In this document: positions 1 through 7,001 of the stretch, piece by piece
Numbering within the stretch: position 1 is the first letter of the stretch
Layout: each line of letters starts with the position of its first letter
DNA from: JAGWJU01 sp035533295
GTDB lineage: Bacteria > Elusimicrobiota > Elusimicrobia > UBA1565 > UBA9628
Assembly (NCBI GenBank): GCA_035533295.1
Contig: DATLUA010000068.1
Location: forward strand, 1-36,474
Length of the DNA: 36,474 nucleotides
Reading direction: 5' to 3'
Notes under the pieces: model-generated
Seen by the model: the letters and a program-made list of their open reading frames with translations, nothing else
The model's database searches: none
What the model was told of the DNA's origin: nothing
Made by a program: the position numbers and the translations under genes

Positions 1-1
1 C

Positions 2-580
2 AAGGCCCTGTCCTTCGCCCAGGAAATCGCCTTCGCCTTCCGGCGCATCCGGATTTTCCAGGACATCGAGAGCCTCTCGCGCATCGACGGCTTGACCGGC
101 GTGCACCGCCGCGGCGGCTTCGACGAGCGCTTGAAGGACGAACTCATCCGCGCCCAGGCCTTCAAGACGCCGGTCTCCCTTTTGCTTCTTGACATCGACC
201 ATTTCAAGGAGTTAAATGACCGCTACGGCCATCCCTTCGGGGATCAGGTCCTCAGGCGCTTGGGCGAAATATTGAACTCCTCGGTTTACGAGACCGACTT
301 CGTGGCCCGCTACGGCGGCGAGGAATTCGCGGTCATTTTCCCCCGCGCGCAGGCCCAGGGCGCCGCGCGCAAGGCCGAGGCCATCCGCAAGACCGTCGAA
401 CAGGAGCGATTTTCCTTGGGATTCAACGAGGCCCGCGTGAGCGTCTCCATCGGCCTGGCCCATTTCCCCGCGGACGCGGCCACGGCCGAGGAGCTCATCT
501 CCCAGGCCGACGCGGCGCTTTACCGCGCCAAGGCCCAGGGACGCAACCGCGTGGTCAACGCCGCGCCAGGACGGAGTTGA
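2..580 (+). CDS. GGDEF-domain protein (diguanylate cyclase), 5' truncated by window edge
   Basis: The frame is open from base 2, so the N-terminus lies outside the window; 192 residues are visible. The first ~25 residues (ALSFAQEIAFAFRRIRIFQ) look like the helix linking a GAF-type sensor to a GGDEF domain. The DGLTGVHRR start motif, DIDHFKELND metal-binding segment, YGGEEF active-site loop (GGEEF is a functional GGDEF variant) and the terminal ADAALYRAKAQGRN motif are all present. The family makes cyclic di-GMP from two GTP. The inhibitory I-site (RxxD, five residues before GGEEF) reads YETD, so product inhibition through this site is probably lost. The next gene starts 3 nt after the stop, suggesting co-transcription. 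Catalytic activity is likely; the input signal is unknown. Confidence 0.93.
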   Translation, partial: KALSFAQEIAFAFRRIRIFQDIESLSRIDGLTGVHRRGGFDERLKDELIRAQAFKTPVSLLLLDIDHFKELNDRYGHPFGDQVLRRLGEILNSSVYETDFVARYGGEEFAVIFPRAQAQGAARKAEAIRKTVEQERFSLGFNEARVSVSIGLAHFPADAATAEELISQADAALYRAKAQGRNRVVNAAPGRS

Positions 581-583
581 TTT

Positions 584-1582
584 ATGGCTGAAAACAGCGA
601 ACCCTCGTCTCCCGCCGAAAAAACCGCGCCGCCGCGCCGGCGGCTGCCCGCGGCTCTTGCAGCGCTCTATCTTCTTTCCCTGGCCGCCGCCGCGGCCGTC
701 ATCACCCGCGGCGCCAAAAGCCGGGCGTCCGTCGGCGGAGCGCTCGCCGGACTCTCGTCCCAGGACTCCGTGGGCTGGCTCGACATCCACGGGCCCATCT
801 ACACCTCGGACGACTCCGCGCCTTGGGCCCGGGGCGGCGTGTCGCAGTGGACGCGCAAGCTCAAGGATTTGGCCGCGACCCCGGGCGTGCGCGCCATCGT
901 GCTGGACATCAACTCGCCCGGCGGCAGCGTGGGCGCGGTGCAGGAGCTCTACAGCCAAATCGAGCGCGTGCGCCGCGAGGATCACATTCCGGTCGTGGCC
1001 CTCTTCGACGACGTGGCCGCCTCGGGCGGCTACTACATCGCCTCGGCCTGCGACCGCATCGTGGCGCACCCGGGGACGTTGACCGGCTCCATCGGCGTCA
1101 TCTTCCCCATCAGCAACCTGCAGGGCCTCTTCAAGAAAATCGGCTACCAGATGACGCCGATTAAATCCGGCAAATTCAAGGACATCGGATCTCCGGCCAG
1201 GCCTTTAACGCCGGCGGAGAAAAAGCTCCTGCAGAACCTGGTCGAGGACGCCTACGGGCAATTCCTGGCCGCAGTCAGCGCCGGCAGGAACATCCCCGCA
1301 GCCCAGCTAAAGCCTTTGGCCGACGGACGCATCTTCTCCGGCCGCCAAGCGCTGGCGGATCACCTGGTGGACCAGTTGGGCGACTCGACCGATGCGCTCG
1401 ACTTGGCGGCCAAGCTGGGCGGCATCAAGGGCGCTCCCCACGTGCAGCGCGCGGGCGACCATCTGGGCGCTTTTATGGATTTGCTGCAATCCCGCTTCGA
1501 AGGCCCCAACCCTCTGGCGGCCTTGTCCTCCCAGCTGGCGCCGCCGCGCATGGGATTGGAATATCTCTGGCCGGGATGGTGA
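584..1582 (+). CDS. sppA: Signal peptide peptidase SppA, S49 family, short form
   Basis: A 332-residue protein with one N-terminal membrane segment at about residues 21-42. It is of the short, single-domain S49 type, like Bacillus SppA. The INSPGGSV motif (oxyanion region) is followed by DDVAASGGYY, whose Ser147 is the nucleophile, and by SGKFKDIGSP, whose Lys199 fits the general base. Both numbers coincide with the Ser/Lys dyad of B. subtilis SppA. The family degrades cleaved signal peptides and other membrane-associated peptides. ATG follows a GGAG sequence at a workable distance and lies 3 nt after the GGDEF gene. It is the second gene of a compact run ending with nnrE. Confidence 0.94.
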   Translation: MAENSEPSSPAEKTAPPRRRLPAALAALYLLSLAAAAAVITRGAKSRASVGGALAGLSSQDSVGWLDIHGPIYTSDDSAPWARGGVSQWTRKLKDLAATPGVRAIVLDINSPGGSVGAVQELYSQIERVRREDHIPVVALFDDVAASGGYYIASACDRIVAHPGTLTGSIGVIFPISNLQGLFKKIGYQMTPIKSGKFKDIGSPARPLTPAEKKLLQNLVEDAYGQFLAAVSAGRNIPAAQLKPLADGRIFSGRQALADHLVDQLGDSTDALDLAAKLGGIKGAPHVQRAGDHLGAFMDLLQSRFEGPNPLAALSSQLAPPRMGLEYLWPGW

Positions 1583-1586
1583 CGAA

Positions 1587-2099
1587 ATGACGCCGGATGC
1601 CGCCCTGGACTTCGCCGCGTCAGGCGCCAGCCTCGCCGCAGGCGCGGCGCTTTTGCTCGGCGCGCATTTGTCATGGGCGGTCCTGGCCGCGCTGGCTCTG
1701 GCCCTGGCCGCTTGGCGCCTAGGCTCCTGCTTTTTCACGGCTGCGACGGCGCACCTCGCGCTTGATTTGTTCTCGCGGCCGGGAAGCGCCGCGGACGTCT
1801 TTAAAATCGCCTCCCAAGCCGAGCTTTCCTGGACTCTGCTGGTTCCCGCCGCCCTTCTCGCGCGCTGGGCCGCGCCAGGCTCCGTGGTCACGGCCGTCGG
1901 GCTTCTTATCGCCGCGGGGCTGCTCAACATCTGGCTGCGCGCCCAAGCCTTGGCGCGGGAACGGGGCGTGAGCCGCCTGGCGGCCGCCCTGTCCTTTCTC
2001 TGGCCCTGCCTGGCAATCGCCGGACTGGGAGCCGTGCTCGTTCTGGCCGCGGCGTTCGCGGCCGCCGCGCAATTTCAAGCGATGGCCGTCTCCCTATGA
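1587..2099 (+). CDS. Hypothetical polytopic membrane protein
   Basis: A 170-residue protein, strongly hydrophobic, with roughly four to five membrane segments. They lie around residues 10-45, 46-60, 80-95, 97-118 and 135-165. The longer open frame from 1392 overlaps sppA, so the ATG at 1587, 4 nt after the sppA stop, is chosen. No catalytic motif is visible. The layout (SxxxxxG-rich helices, a central WxLLVP segment) is loosely reminiscent of Yip1-type proteins, but I cannot support that assignment. It sits between sppA and nnrE, and its TGA overlaps the nnrE ATG, so the three are probably translated from one mRNA. Confidence 0.75.
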   Translation: MTPDAALDFAASGASLAAGAALLLGAHLSWAVLAALALALAAWRLGSCFFTAATAHLALDLFSRPGSAADVFKIASQAELSWTLLVPAALLARWAAPGSVVTAVGLLIAAGLLNIWLRAQALARERGVSRLAAALSFLWPCLAIAGLGAVLVLAAAFAAAAQFQAMAVSL

Positions 2100-2848
2100 G
2101 CCGCGAGCCCCTGCCCTCGTCCTACGAAGGCCTGCCGACCGCGACGGCCCGGGACATGCGCGCGCTGGAGCGCCTCGCCGGAGAAAAATACGGCGTCGCC
2201 TCGCGCGACTTGATGGAAAACGCCGGCCGCGCCGCGGCGGCGGAAACGATTGATTTTCTCAAGGGGAAAAACCCCGGAAGCGGCCCATGGCGCGTGGCCG
2301 TTTTCTGCGGGCGCGGCTCCAACGGGGGCGACGGCTTGGCCGCGGCCAGGCATCTCAAGGGAGCCGGAATCGAAGTTTCCGTGTTCCTGTGCCCGCCGCG
2401 CAAGGACGGCGCCGGCGCGGGCGACTATCCGGAATTGGCGCGCGCGCAGCTCGAAAAAGCCCGCGCCGCCCGGATTTCCATCGCCGTTTGGTCCTCGCCG
2501 GAGGATGCCCGGAGCGCCCTCGCGTCGGCGGACGCCGTTTTGGACGCCGTTCTGGGAACCGGCTCCAGCGGCAAGCCGGCCGGGCCGGCCCGGGAAATGA
2601 TCCAGGCCGTCGCGCGCTCGGCAAAACCGGTCGTGGCACTGGACGTGCCTTCCGGACTCAGCCCCGACACCGGCCACCACAGCGGCGTTTACGTCACGGC
2701 CGAACTGACCTTGACCTTGGGTCTGGCCAAGCGCGGGCTTCTGGCGCCTCACGCGGCCAAATACGTGGGCAAGCTCAAACTTTTGGATATCGGCTACCCG
2801 CGCGAGCTTTTGACCGCGGCCTCGGCGGCGCAGGGGCCTTCGCGCTGA
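2096..2848 (+). CDS. nnrE: NAD(P)H-hydrate epimerase (YjeF N-terminal domain only)
   Basis: A 250-residue protein matching the YjeF_N fold. LMENAGRAAA near residue 40, CGRGSNGGDGLAAARHL near 73-89 and ALDVPSGLSPDTG near 180 are the family signatures. It interconverts R and S hydrates of NAD(P)H so that the dehydratase NnrD can repair them. In many bacteria the two are fused; here the protein ends after the epimerase domain, so a separate NnrD must be sought elsewhere. The ATG overlaps the stop of the upstream membrane protein (ATGA), typical of translational coupling, and there is no clear Shine-Dalgarno sequence. Its last 74 nt overlap the 3' end of tilS on the other strand. Confidence 0.93.
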   Translation: MSREPLPSSYEGLPTATARDMRALERLAGEKYGVASRDLMENAGRAAAAETIDFLKGKNPGSGPWRVAVFCGRGSNGGDGLAAARHLKGAGIEVSVFLCPPRKDGAGAGDYPELARAQLEKARAARISIAVWSSPEDARSALASADAVLDAVLGTGSSGKPAGPAREMIQAVARSAKPVVALDVPSGLSPDTGHHSGVYVTAELTLTLGLAKRGLLAPHAAKYVGKLKLLDIGYPRELLTAASAAQGPSR

Positions 2849-3575
2849 GGAGCTTATGGCGAACTTGATCCGCGATGGAGGCCAGGCGCTCCCGGACGCG
2901 GGGATTTTTTCGCTCCAAGAGCGGCAGAACGTCTTGGCGCACCCAGTTCCGGGTAAAGCGGCGGGAGGCGTTCGTGCGATCGACGCGGAATTTGAGCCCG
3001 TGAAAACGCAGGTACTCCCGAATTTCGGACTTTTTGAGGCTCAACAGCGGACGGATGAGCTCCACGCCGGACGACAGAGGCCGCTCGGGAAAAATTCCGG
3101 CCAGGCCTTCCAGCCGGCTGCCGCGCAGCAGGCTCAAAAGGACGCTTTCGGCCTGATCGTCCAAATGGTGCGCGGTCGCGGCCTTGCCGCAGCCCAGGCG
3201 CTTGGCCTCGCGGGCCAGGGCCTGATAGCGCAGCTTGCGCCCCGCCTCCTCAAGCCCGAGCCTGCGCCGCGCGGCGGCCGCGGCCACGGCGATAGGGATG
3301 ACGCGCGTCGGCACGCCCCACTTTTTGCCCAGGCTCAGCACGAAGCGCGCGTCCGCGTCGGCGGCGCGCCCGCGCAGGCCGTGGTGGAAGTGGACGAAAA
3401 ACAGCGCAAAGCCGCGGCGGCGGCTTTGCGACCAGAGGTAGTGCCCCAGGCAGACGGAGTCAGGCCCTCCGGAAATAGCGGCGAGAATACGGCCGTCGCC
3501 GGCAAGAAACCCGCGCTCTTTTTCAAGGCTTCTCATCTTCGACCAGACGCGCGCCGCGAAGGCCTCTTTTCTCAC
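2775..3575 (-). CDS. tilS: tRNA(Ile)-lysidine synthetase TilS, short form
   Basis: A 266-residue N-type ATP pyrophosphatase. The SGGPDS PP-loop lies at residues 35-40. Further family marks are HFHHGLRG, GLEEAGRKLRY, ATAHHLDDQAES, LLRGS and VDRTNASRRFTRNWVR. It adds lysine to C34 of the CAU-anticodon tRNA so that it reads AUA as Ile. The C-terminal substrate-binding extensions of the long E. coli form are missing, as in short TilS proteins. The start is GTG at 3575: an upstream ATG in another frame stops at once, and a -10 box ends 6 nt before the GTG. It converges on and overlaps nnrE. Confidence 0.93.
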   Translation of the reverse strand: MRKEAFAARVWSKMRSLEKERGFLAGDGRILAAISGGPDSVCLGHYLWSQSRRRGFALFFVHFHHGLRGRAADADARFVLSLGKKWGVPTRVIPIAVAAAAARRRLGLEEAGRKLRYQALAREAKRLGCGKAATAHHLDDQAESVLLSLLRGSRLEGLAGIFPERPLSSGVELIRPLLSLKKSEIREYLRFHGLKFRVDRTNASRRFTRNWVRQDVLPLLERKNPRVRERLASIADQVRHKLLSAKAPAPPRPRSKARAGSRYPKV

Positions 3576-3590
3576 GCCCGCATTGTATCA
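3573..3590 (-). promoter_or_regulatory. tilS promoter, extended -10 next to the start codon
   Basis: Read on the minus strand, TGATACAAT (3590-3582) is an extended -10 (TGn plus TACAAT). It ends 6 nt before the GTG start at 3575. Transcription would be expected to start at or within a base or two of the G of GTG, giving a leaderless mRNA. No Shine-Dalgarno sequence could fit, and no good -35 is visible. Confidence 0.6.
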
Positions 3591-4985
3591 AACTGCCTCC
3601 TGGGGCTTTTTCTGGCGCTGGGCTCCCTGGCCGCGGGACCGGCCTTCGCCTCCGGAGCGGCCGAATCCACGTCCACGGCGGCCAAGCCGCGCGCGAGCGT
3701 CGCCAAATCGAGCGCCGCCGCGGCGGGCGCGGCCGTCGCCCTCTCGACCAGCGCGGCCCAGGCCGCGGCTGACGCGCGCACGGCCCAGACCGAGTTCGGC
3801 CGGCGCGAATATTGGAGCGCATGGCGCGACGCCGGCAACGCCATTCATTTCGGATCGAAGGATCCCGCGGTCGCAGCCCTGCGCGCCCAGGCCTACACCC
3901 AGGCCATGGCCGAGGAAAAGGCCGCCGCGGCCAAAGCCGCGCTCCGGCCGCGCGCGGCTTTACCGGAGAAAAAACAGCCTACCGAACGACTTTCGCCGGC
4001 GCTCAAGACCGCGGCCGGCCAGCCCATGCCCATCGCCCCCAAACGAAATGCTCGGAGGCGGGCCGCGACGGCCCTCGTTCTGGGACTTCTCATCCTGGCG
4101 TTTCTCATCATCTTGATCGCCAGGCCCTCCGCCCCGGCAAAGCCGCGACGAGATCCGGGCCAGGGCCATGTGTCGGCCTCCGCGGTCCCAAAGCCGGCGC
4201 CGCTGCCCAAAGCCGGCGCCGTTCTGGGCGGCCGCTTCATCCTGGGCGCCATCAGGGAGGAGGCCGACGGCGTCTGCGTCTACGACGGGCGGGATTTAAA
4301 CGACGAGTCCATGACCATCGTGCGCTATCCGAGCGTTCCCGGCGGGCTCGAGCGCGCCCGCAAGGCCATCGACTTCAAGCACCCTTCCGTCGCCCACCTG
4401 CGCGGGGCGTTTCCCCAGGGCGTCTGCATTTTCGCGGCCTACGAGCCGCTGCGCGGCGATTCGCTGCGCAAGACCTTGGAGCGCCTGCCCGAGCGACGCT
4501 ATTCCCCGGAGCAGGCCCTGCGGCTCATGAAGCATCTCTGCGAGGCCTTGGACGCCGCCCATGCCCTGGGCCTCTGCCACGGCCCGCTGGCTCCGGGGGA
4601 AATCATCATCGGGCCCTCCCAGGTCAAGGTGCGCGGCTTCGGCCTTTGGCCGGTCGCCGCGCTGGCCTACGCCGCGCCGGAATTCTCCCCGGAAAATGGC
4701 GAGTCCACCCCGAGTTCGGATATTTACTCCCTGGCGGCCTGCCTCTACGAAATGCTCACGGGCAAAACGGCTTTCTTTGAAAGCCGGGACCCAAAAGGGA
4801 CGGCTCTCTTTGTTCCGCCCTCCCAAAAGGTTCCGGAACTGGGCCCGTCCATGGACGAGTTCTTCGCCAAGGCCCTCGCGCCGGAGCCCGGACAGCGCTT
4901 CGCCGGCGCGTCAGAGCTCTTCGCGGCCTTTTCCCGCTTGGTCGTCTCCAAAGCGGCGCCCGGCAAAGACGGCAAGAAGGCCTAG
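3582..4985 (+). CDS. Exported/membrane-anchored protein with degenerate Ser/Thr kinase-like domain (pseudokinase)
   Basis: About 467 residues. From the N-terminus there is a signal-like hydrophobic stretch ending GPAFASGA, then an Ala-rich helical region with a TPR-like segment (~residues 65-110). A membrane helix follows at ~161-181, preceded by KRNARRR, and then a protein-kinase-like C-terminal domain from ~212. The fold marks APE (365-367), DIYSLAACLYEMLTG (from D380) and the final helices are kept. However, the beta-3 lysine position reads R248, the HRD region reads HGPL (333-336) and DFG reads GFG (352-354). The ATP-binding and catalytic residues are therefore missing, so it is probably a pseudokinase. 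The start is unresolved: the frame is open back to 2856, but that part is antisense to tilS. No ATG, GTG or TTG lies near the signal-like segment; ATT 3582, CTG 3600 or an internal ATG at 4026 are options. cpaF follows after 4 nt. Confidence 0.72.
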   Translation: MVSNCLLGLFLALGSLAAGPAFASGAAESTSTAAKPRASVAKSSAAAAGAAVALSTSAAQAAADARTAQTEFGRREYWSAWRDAGNAIHFGSKDPAVAALRAQAYTQAMAEEKAAAAKAALRPRAALPEKKQPTERLSPALKTAAGQPMPIAPKRNARRRAATALVLGLLILAFLIILIARPSAPAKPRRDPGQGHVSASAVPKPAPLPKAGAVLGGRFILGAIREEADGVCVYDGRDLNDESMTIVRYPSVPGGLERARKAIDFKHPSVAHLRGAFPQGVCIFAAYEPLRGDSLRKTLERLPERRYSPEQALRLMKHLCEALDAAHALGLCHGPLAPGEIIIGPSQVKVRGFGLWPVAALAYAAPEFSPENGESTPSSDIYSLAACLYEMLTGKTAFFESRDPKGTALFVPPSQKVPELGPSMDEFFAKALAPEPGQRFAGASELFAAFSRLVVSKAAPGKDGKKA

Positions 4986-4989
4986 CCCC

Positions 4990-6045
4990 ATGGGCGCGGC
5001 CGAAGTCCAAGCCCTGCTGGACTTGTCCCGGGACGCGTCGATGACGGAAATCATGGCCAACGCGGACGGCTCCGTCTATGTCGAGCGTCCGGGCGGGAAG
5101 CTTGAAAAAATCCCCTTGACGGCCGCGGAAGAGGATAAGCTCCGCTTTTTAGAAGCCATCATCGGCGGCGCGGCCGGCATCGGCCCAGCCCGGCCCTACG
5201 CGGACTTGTCCGCCAAGGACGGCTCCCGCGTCCACGTTTTGGCGCCGCCGCTTTTGGGCCGCGGCGGACTTTGCGTCACCGTCCGCAAGCGCCCGGCCCG
5301 CAGGCCGTCCCTGGACGACTTGATCCGCTTGGGCGCGTTTTCCCCAGCCGCCGCCGGCTTCCTGCGCTACGCGGTCGAAAGCCGGCGCAACATCCTCGTG
5401 GCCGGCGGAACCAGCTCGGGCAAAACCACGATTCTCAACGCCCTGGCCTCCTTCATCCCTCCCGACGAGCGGATTTTGGTGCTGGAGGACACGCCGGAAA
5501 TCACCCTGCCCCAGCCGCACGCGCTCTATCTGCGCACGCGGATGCAGGACGCTGCCGGCCTGGGCGACGTGACCCTGCGCGATCTGCTCAAGAACAGCCT
5601 GCGCATGCGGCCGGACCGGATATTGGTGGGCGAGTGCCGCGGCCCGGAGGCCTTCGATTTCCTCCAGGCCATGAGCGTCGGGCACGACGGGGCCCTGTGC
5701 ACGCTCCACGCGGGCAGCTGCCGCGAGGCGCTTTTGCGCCTGGAGACGCTCATCTTGTCCGCGGGGCTGGACATCCCCCTGCGCGCGACGCGCGCCAACA
5801 TCGCGGGGGCTCTGGATTTAATCGTCGTGGCAGCCCGCCTTAGCGACGGCTCAAGGCGGGTGGTGCAAATCGCCGAGCTGACCGGGATGGAGCTTGAGAC
5901 CATCAGCCTTTCGCCGCTTTTCGAGGCGGACCCGCGGACCCTGCGCGGCGGCGATTTTTCGTTGCGCCCCACGAGCGCGGTGCCGCGCTTCTACGAGGAC
6001 TTGCGGCGTCGGGGCGCCGAGCCGCCGATGGAATTTTTCCGCTGA
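4990..6045 (+). CDS. CpaF/TadA-type secretion ATPase (Tad/Flp pilus or type II/IV family)
   Basis: A 351-residue hexameric motor ATPase of the CpaF/TadA/VirB11 group. Walker A is GGTSSGKTT (139-147). The Asp box is ILVLEDTPEI, Walker B is RILVGECRG and the His box is GALCTLHAGS. An arginine-rich LRTRMQD segment lies between them. The start at 4990 is the first ATG after the upstream stop, and the residue pattern from there matches the family's N-terminal domain; the longer open frame to 4561 overlaps the pseudokinase gene. CpaF proteins power Tad pilus assembly with TadB/TadC and secretin genes, none of which lie in this window. Its only close partner is the pseudokinase gene upstream, 4 nt away. 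Family assignment is sure; the system it serves is unknown. Confidence 0.9.
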   Translation: MGAAEVQALLDLSRDASMTEIMANADGSVYVERPGGKLEKIPLTAAEEDKLRFLEAIIGGAAGIGPARPYADLSAKDGSRVHVLAPPLLGRGGLCVTVRKRPARRPSLDDLIRLGAFSPAAAGFLRYAVESRRNILVAGGTSSGKTTILNALASFIPPDERILVLEDTPEITLPQPHALYLRTRMQDAAGLGDVTLRDLLKNSLRMRPDRILVGECRGPEAFDFLQAMSVGHDGALCTLHAGSCREALLRLETLILSAGLDIPLRATRANIAGALDLIVVAARLSDGSRRVVQIAELTGMELETISLSPLFEADPRTLRGGDFSLRPTSAVPRFYEDLRRRGAEPPMEFFR

Positions 6046-6064
6046 GCCCGAAATTTGGGAAAGC

Positions 6065-6139
6065 TGGTGCGCTCGCCAGGAATCGAACCTGGATACCAAG
6101 CTTCGCAGGCTTGGACACTATCCTTTGTGTTACGAGCGC
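6065..6139 (-). tRNA. tRNA-Arg, anticodon GCG
   Basis: The reverse strand folds into a complete 75-nt cloverleaf with encoded CCA. The 7-bp acceptor is GCGCTCG/CGAGCGC. The D arm is ACAC/GTGT with GGATA in the loop. The anticodon stem is CAAGC/GCTTG around the loop CTGCGAA, the variable loop has 4 nt, and the T arm is CCAGG-TTCGATT-CCTGG. The anticodon is GCG, which reads CGC and CGU (Arg). Arg identity elements A20, C35 and discriminator A73 fit. Most bacteria use an ACG (inosine) tRNA for these codons, so the GCG form is unusual. It lies 45 nt downstream of a minus-strand CDS and has its own -10. Confidence 0.93.
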
Positions 6140-6157
6140 GTGCGGGCGTCGGGTTAG

Positions 6158-6163
6158 ATTATA
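6158..6163 (-). promoter_or_regulatory. -10 box of the tRNA-Arg gene
   Basis: A perfect TATAAT on the minus strand, 18 nt before the tRNA 5' end, in GC-rich surroundings. No clear -35 is seen; the upstream bases run into the end of the preceding CDS. Confidence 0.65.
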
Positions 6164-6183
6164 GCGCAAACGCGCAGGCGGAG

Positions 6184-6930
6184 CTAGTCTTCCAAGCGGG
6201 CGGGAGCAATGACGCGCAGGAGCTTGAAGTTCGACTCCCAAGCATCGACGGGAAAAGTCATTTTGCCGATTTGGGAGCTTTGGTTGAGCCAGCCGTCCAG
6301 GACGACGCCGGAACCGCTCCAATCTCCGCCTTGCGGAAACACGACGACCGCATGGTGCTCGAGGCCGGTTCCAATCATGATTTTTTTGACTTCCACTCCC
6401 GGCAGCTTCTGCTTCTGGTCCGAAAGCGCTTGGTAAACCGCCTGCTGGTGGGCCAGGCAGCTGCGTTTGAACTCGGCGGCCTTGGCCTGCGCGTTTCCGG
6501 AAATTTCCGCGATGCCCGCCTTCGCGGACTGCTCGAGGTTGGTCAGTTCGGCGTCCAAGTGCCACCAGGAATTCTTGTACGCGTCGGCCACGGCGCTGGG
6601 ATATTCCTCATGTAGCCGGGCAACCGCCGAGGAGCCCATCACAATCGCCAGCGCCAAGGAATGAATCTGGTCCGGCGACCATCCCTCCGAAGCGAGACTC
6701 TGCGGCGAGAGCTTGGCCTGCCGCAGCACGTTGATGAGGATTTGATTGTTATTGTTTTCTTGCTCGCTCTGCGCCTGGGCCTGCTGATTCATCTTGGCCT
6801 GGAAGCGGCCCGCCATGCCGTTAAGCGACGTCTGAGCGCCATCCCCGCCGCTCCAATCCTGCGCGCGCGCGAAAGAACCCGCCGCCAGGACGACGGCCAG
6901 CGCCGATAAAACGGCCGCCCTTCTCCTCAT
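6184..6930 (-). CDS. Exported protein of unknown function, possible papain/transglutaminase-like C-terminal fold
   Basis: A 248-residue protein with a clear signal peptide (MRRRAAVLSALAVVLAAGSF, then ARAQ as a cleavage site near residue 24). Residues 30-70 are Gln/Asn-rich. I do not recognise a named family. The C-terminal half has the spacing of a Cys-His-Asp cysteine-peptidase or transglutaminase-like fold: Cys158 in RSCLAHQQAVYQAL, His192/193 in GLEHHAVVVF and Asp212 in GVVLDGW. That reading is inference from pattern only. The start is supported by GAGGAAG before the ATG and a TATACT -10 shortly upstream. It is divergent from the copper ATPase, 71 nt apart, and followed by the tRNA. Confidence 0.7.
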   Translation of the reverse strand: MRRRAAVLSALAVVLAAGSFARAQDWSGGDGAQTSLNGMAGRFQAKMNQQAQAQSEQENNNNQILINVLRQAKLSPQSLASEGWSPDQIHSLALAIVMGSSAVARLHEEYPSAVADAYKNSWWHLDAELTNLEQSAKAGIAEISGNAQAKAAEFKRSCLAHQQAVYQALSDQKQKLPGVEVKKIMIGTGLEHHAVVVFPQGGDWSGSGVVLDGWLNQSSQIGKMTFPVDAWESNFKLLRVIAPARLED

Positions 6931-6945
6931 GGCTTCCTCAGTCGG

Positions 6946-6995
6946 AGTATAGCCCCGGGACGTTTTTGGCGCAAGGGCCGCAAAGATCGCATAAT
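6946..6995. promoter_or_regulatory. Divergent promoter region between the exported protein and copper ATPase
   Basis: TATACT on the minus strand (6951-6946) ends 15 nt before the ATG at 6930. CATAAT on the plus strand (6990-6995) ends 6 nt before the GTG at 7002, with a possible TTGGCG -35 at 6966-6971. The ATPase mRNA would be leaderless. I see no CueR- or CsoR-like dyad here, so copper control is not evident from the sequence. Confidence 0.55.
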
Positions 6996-7001
6996 GCTTC
7001 C

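Noticed and set aside
2856..3575. Plus-strand open frame joined in front of the pseudokinase gene
   Set aside because: It is the antisense of tilS, which has all its family motifs; the translated sequence there shows no domain.
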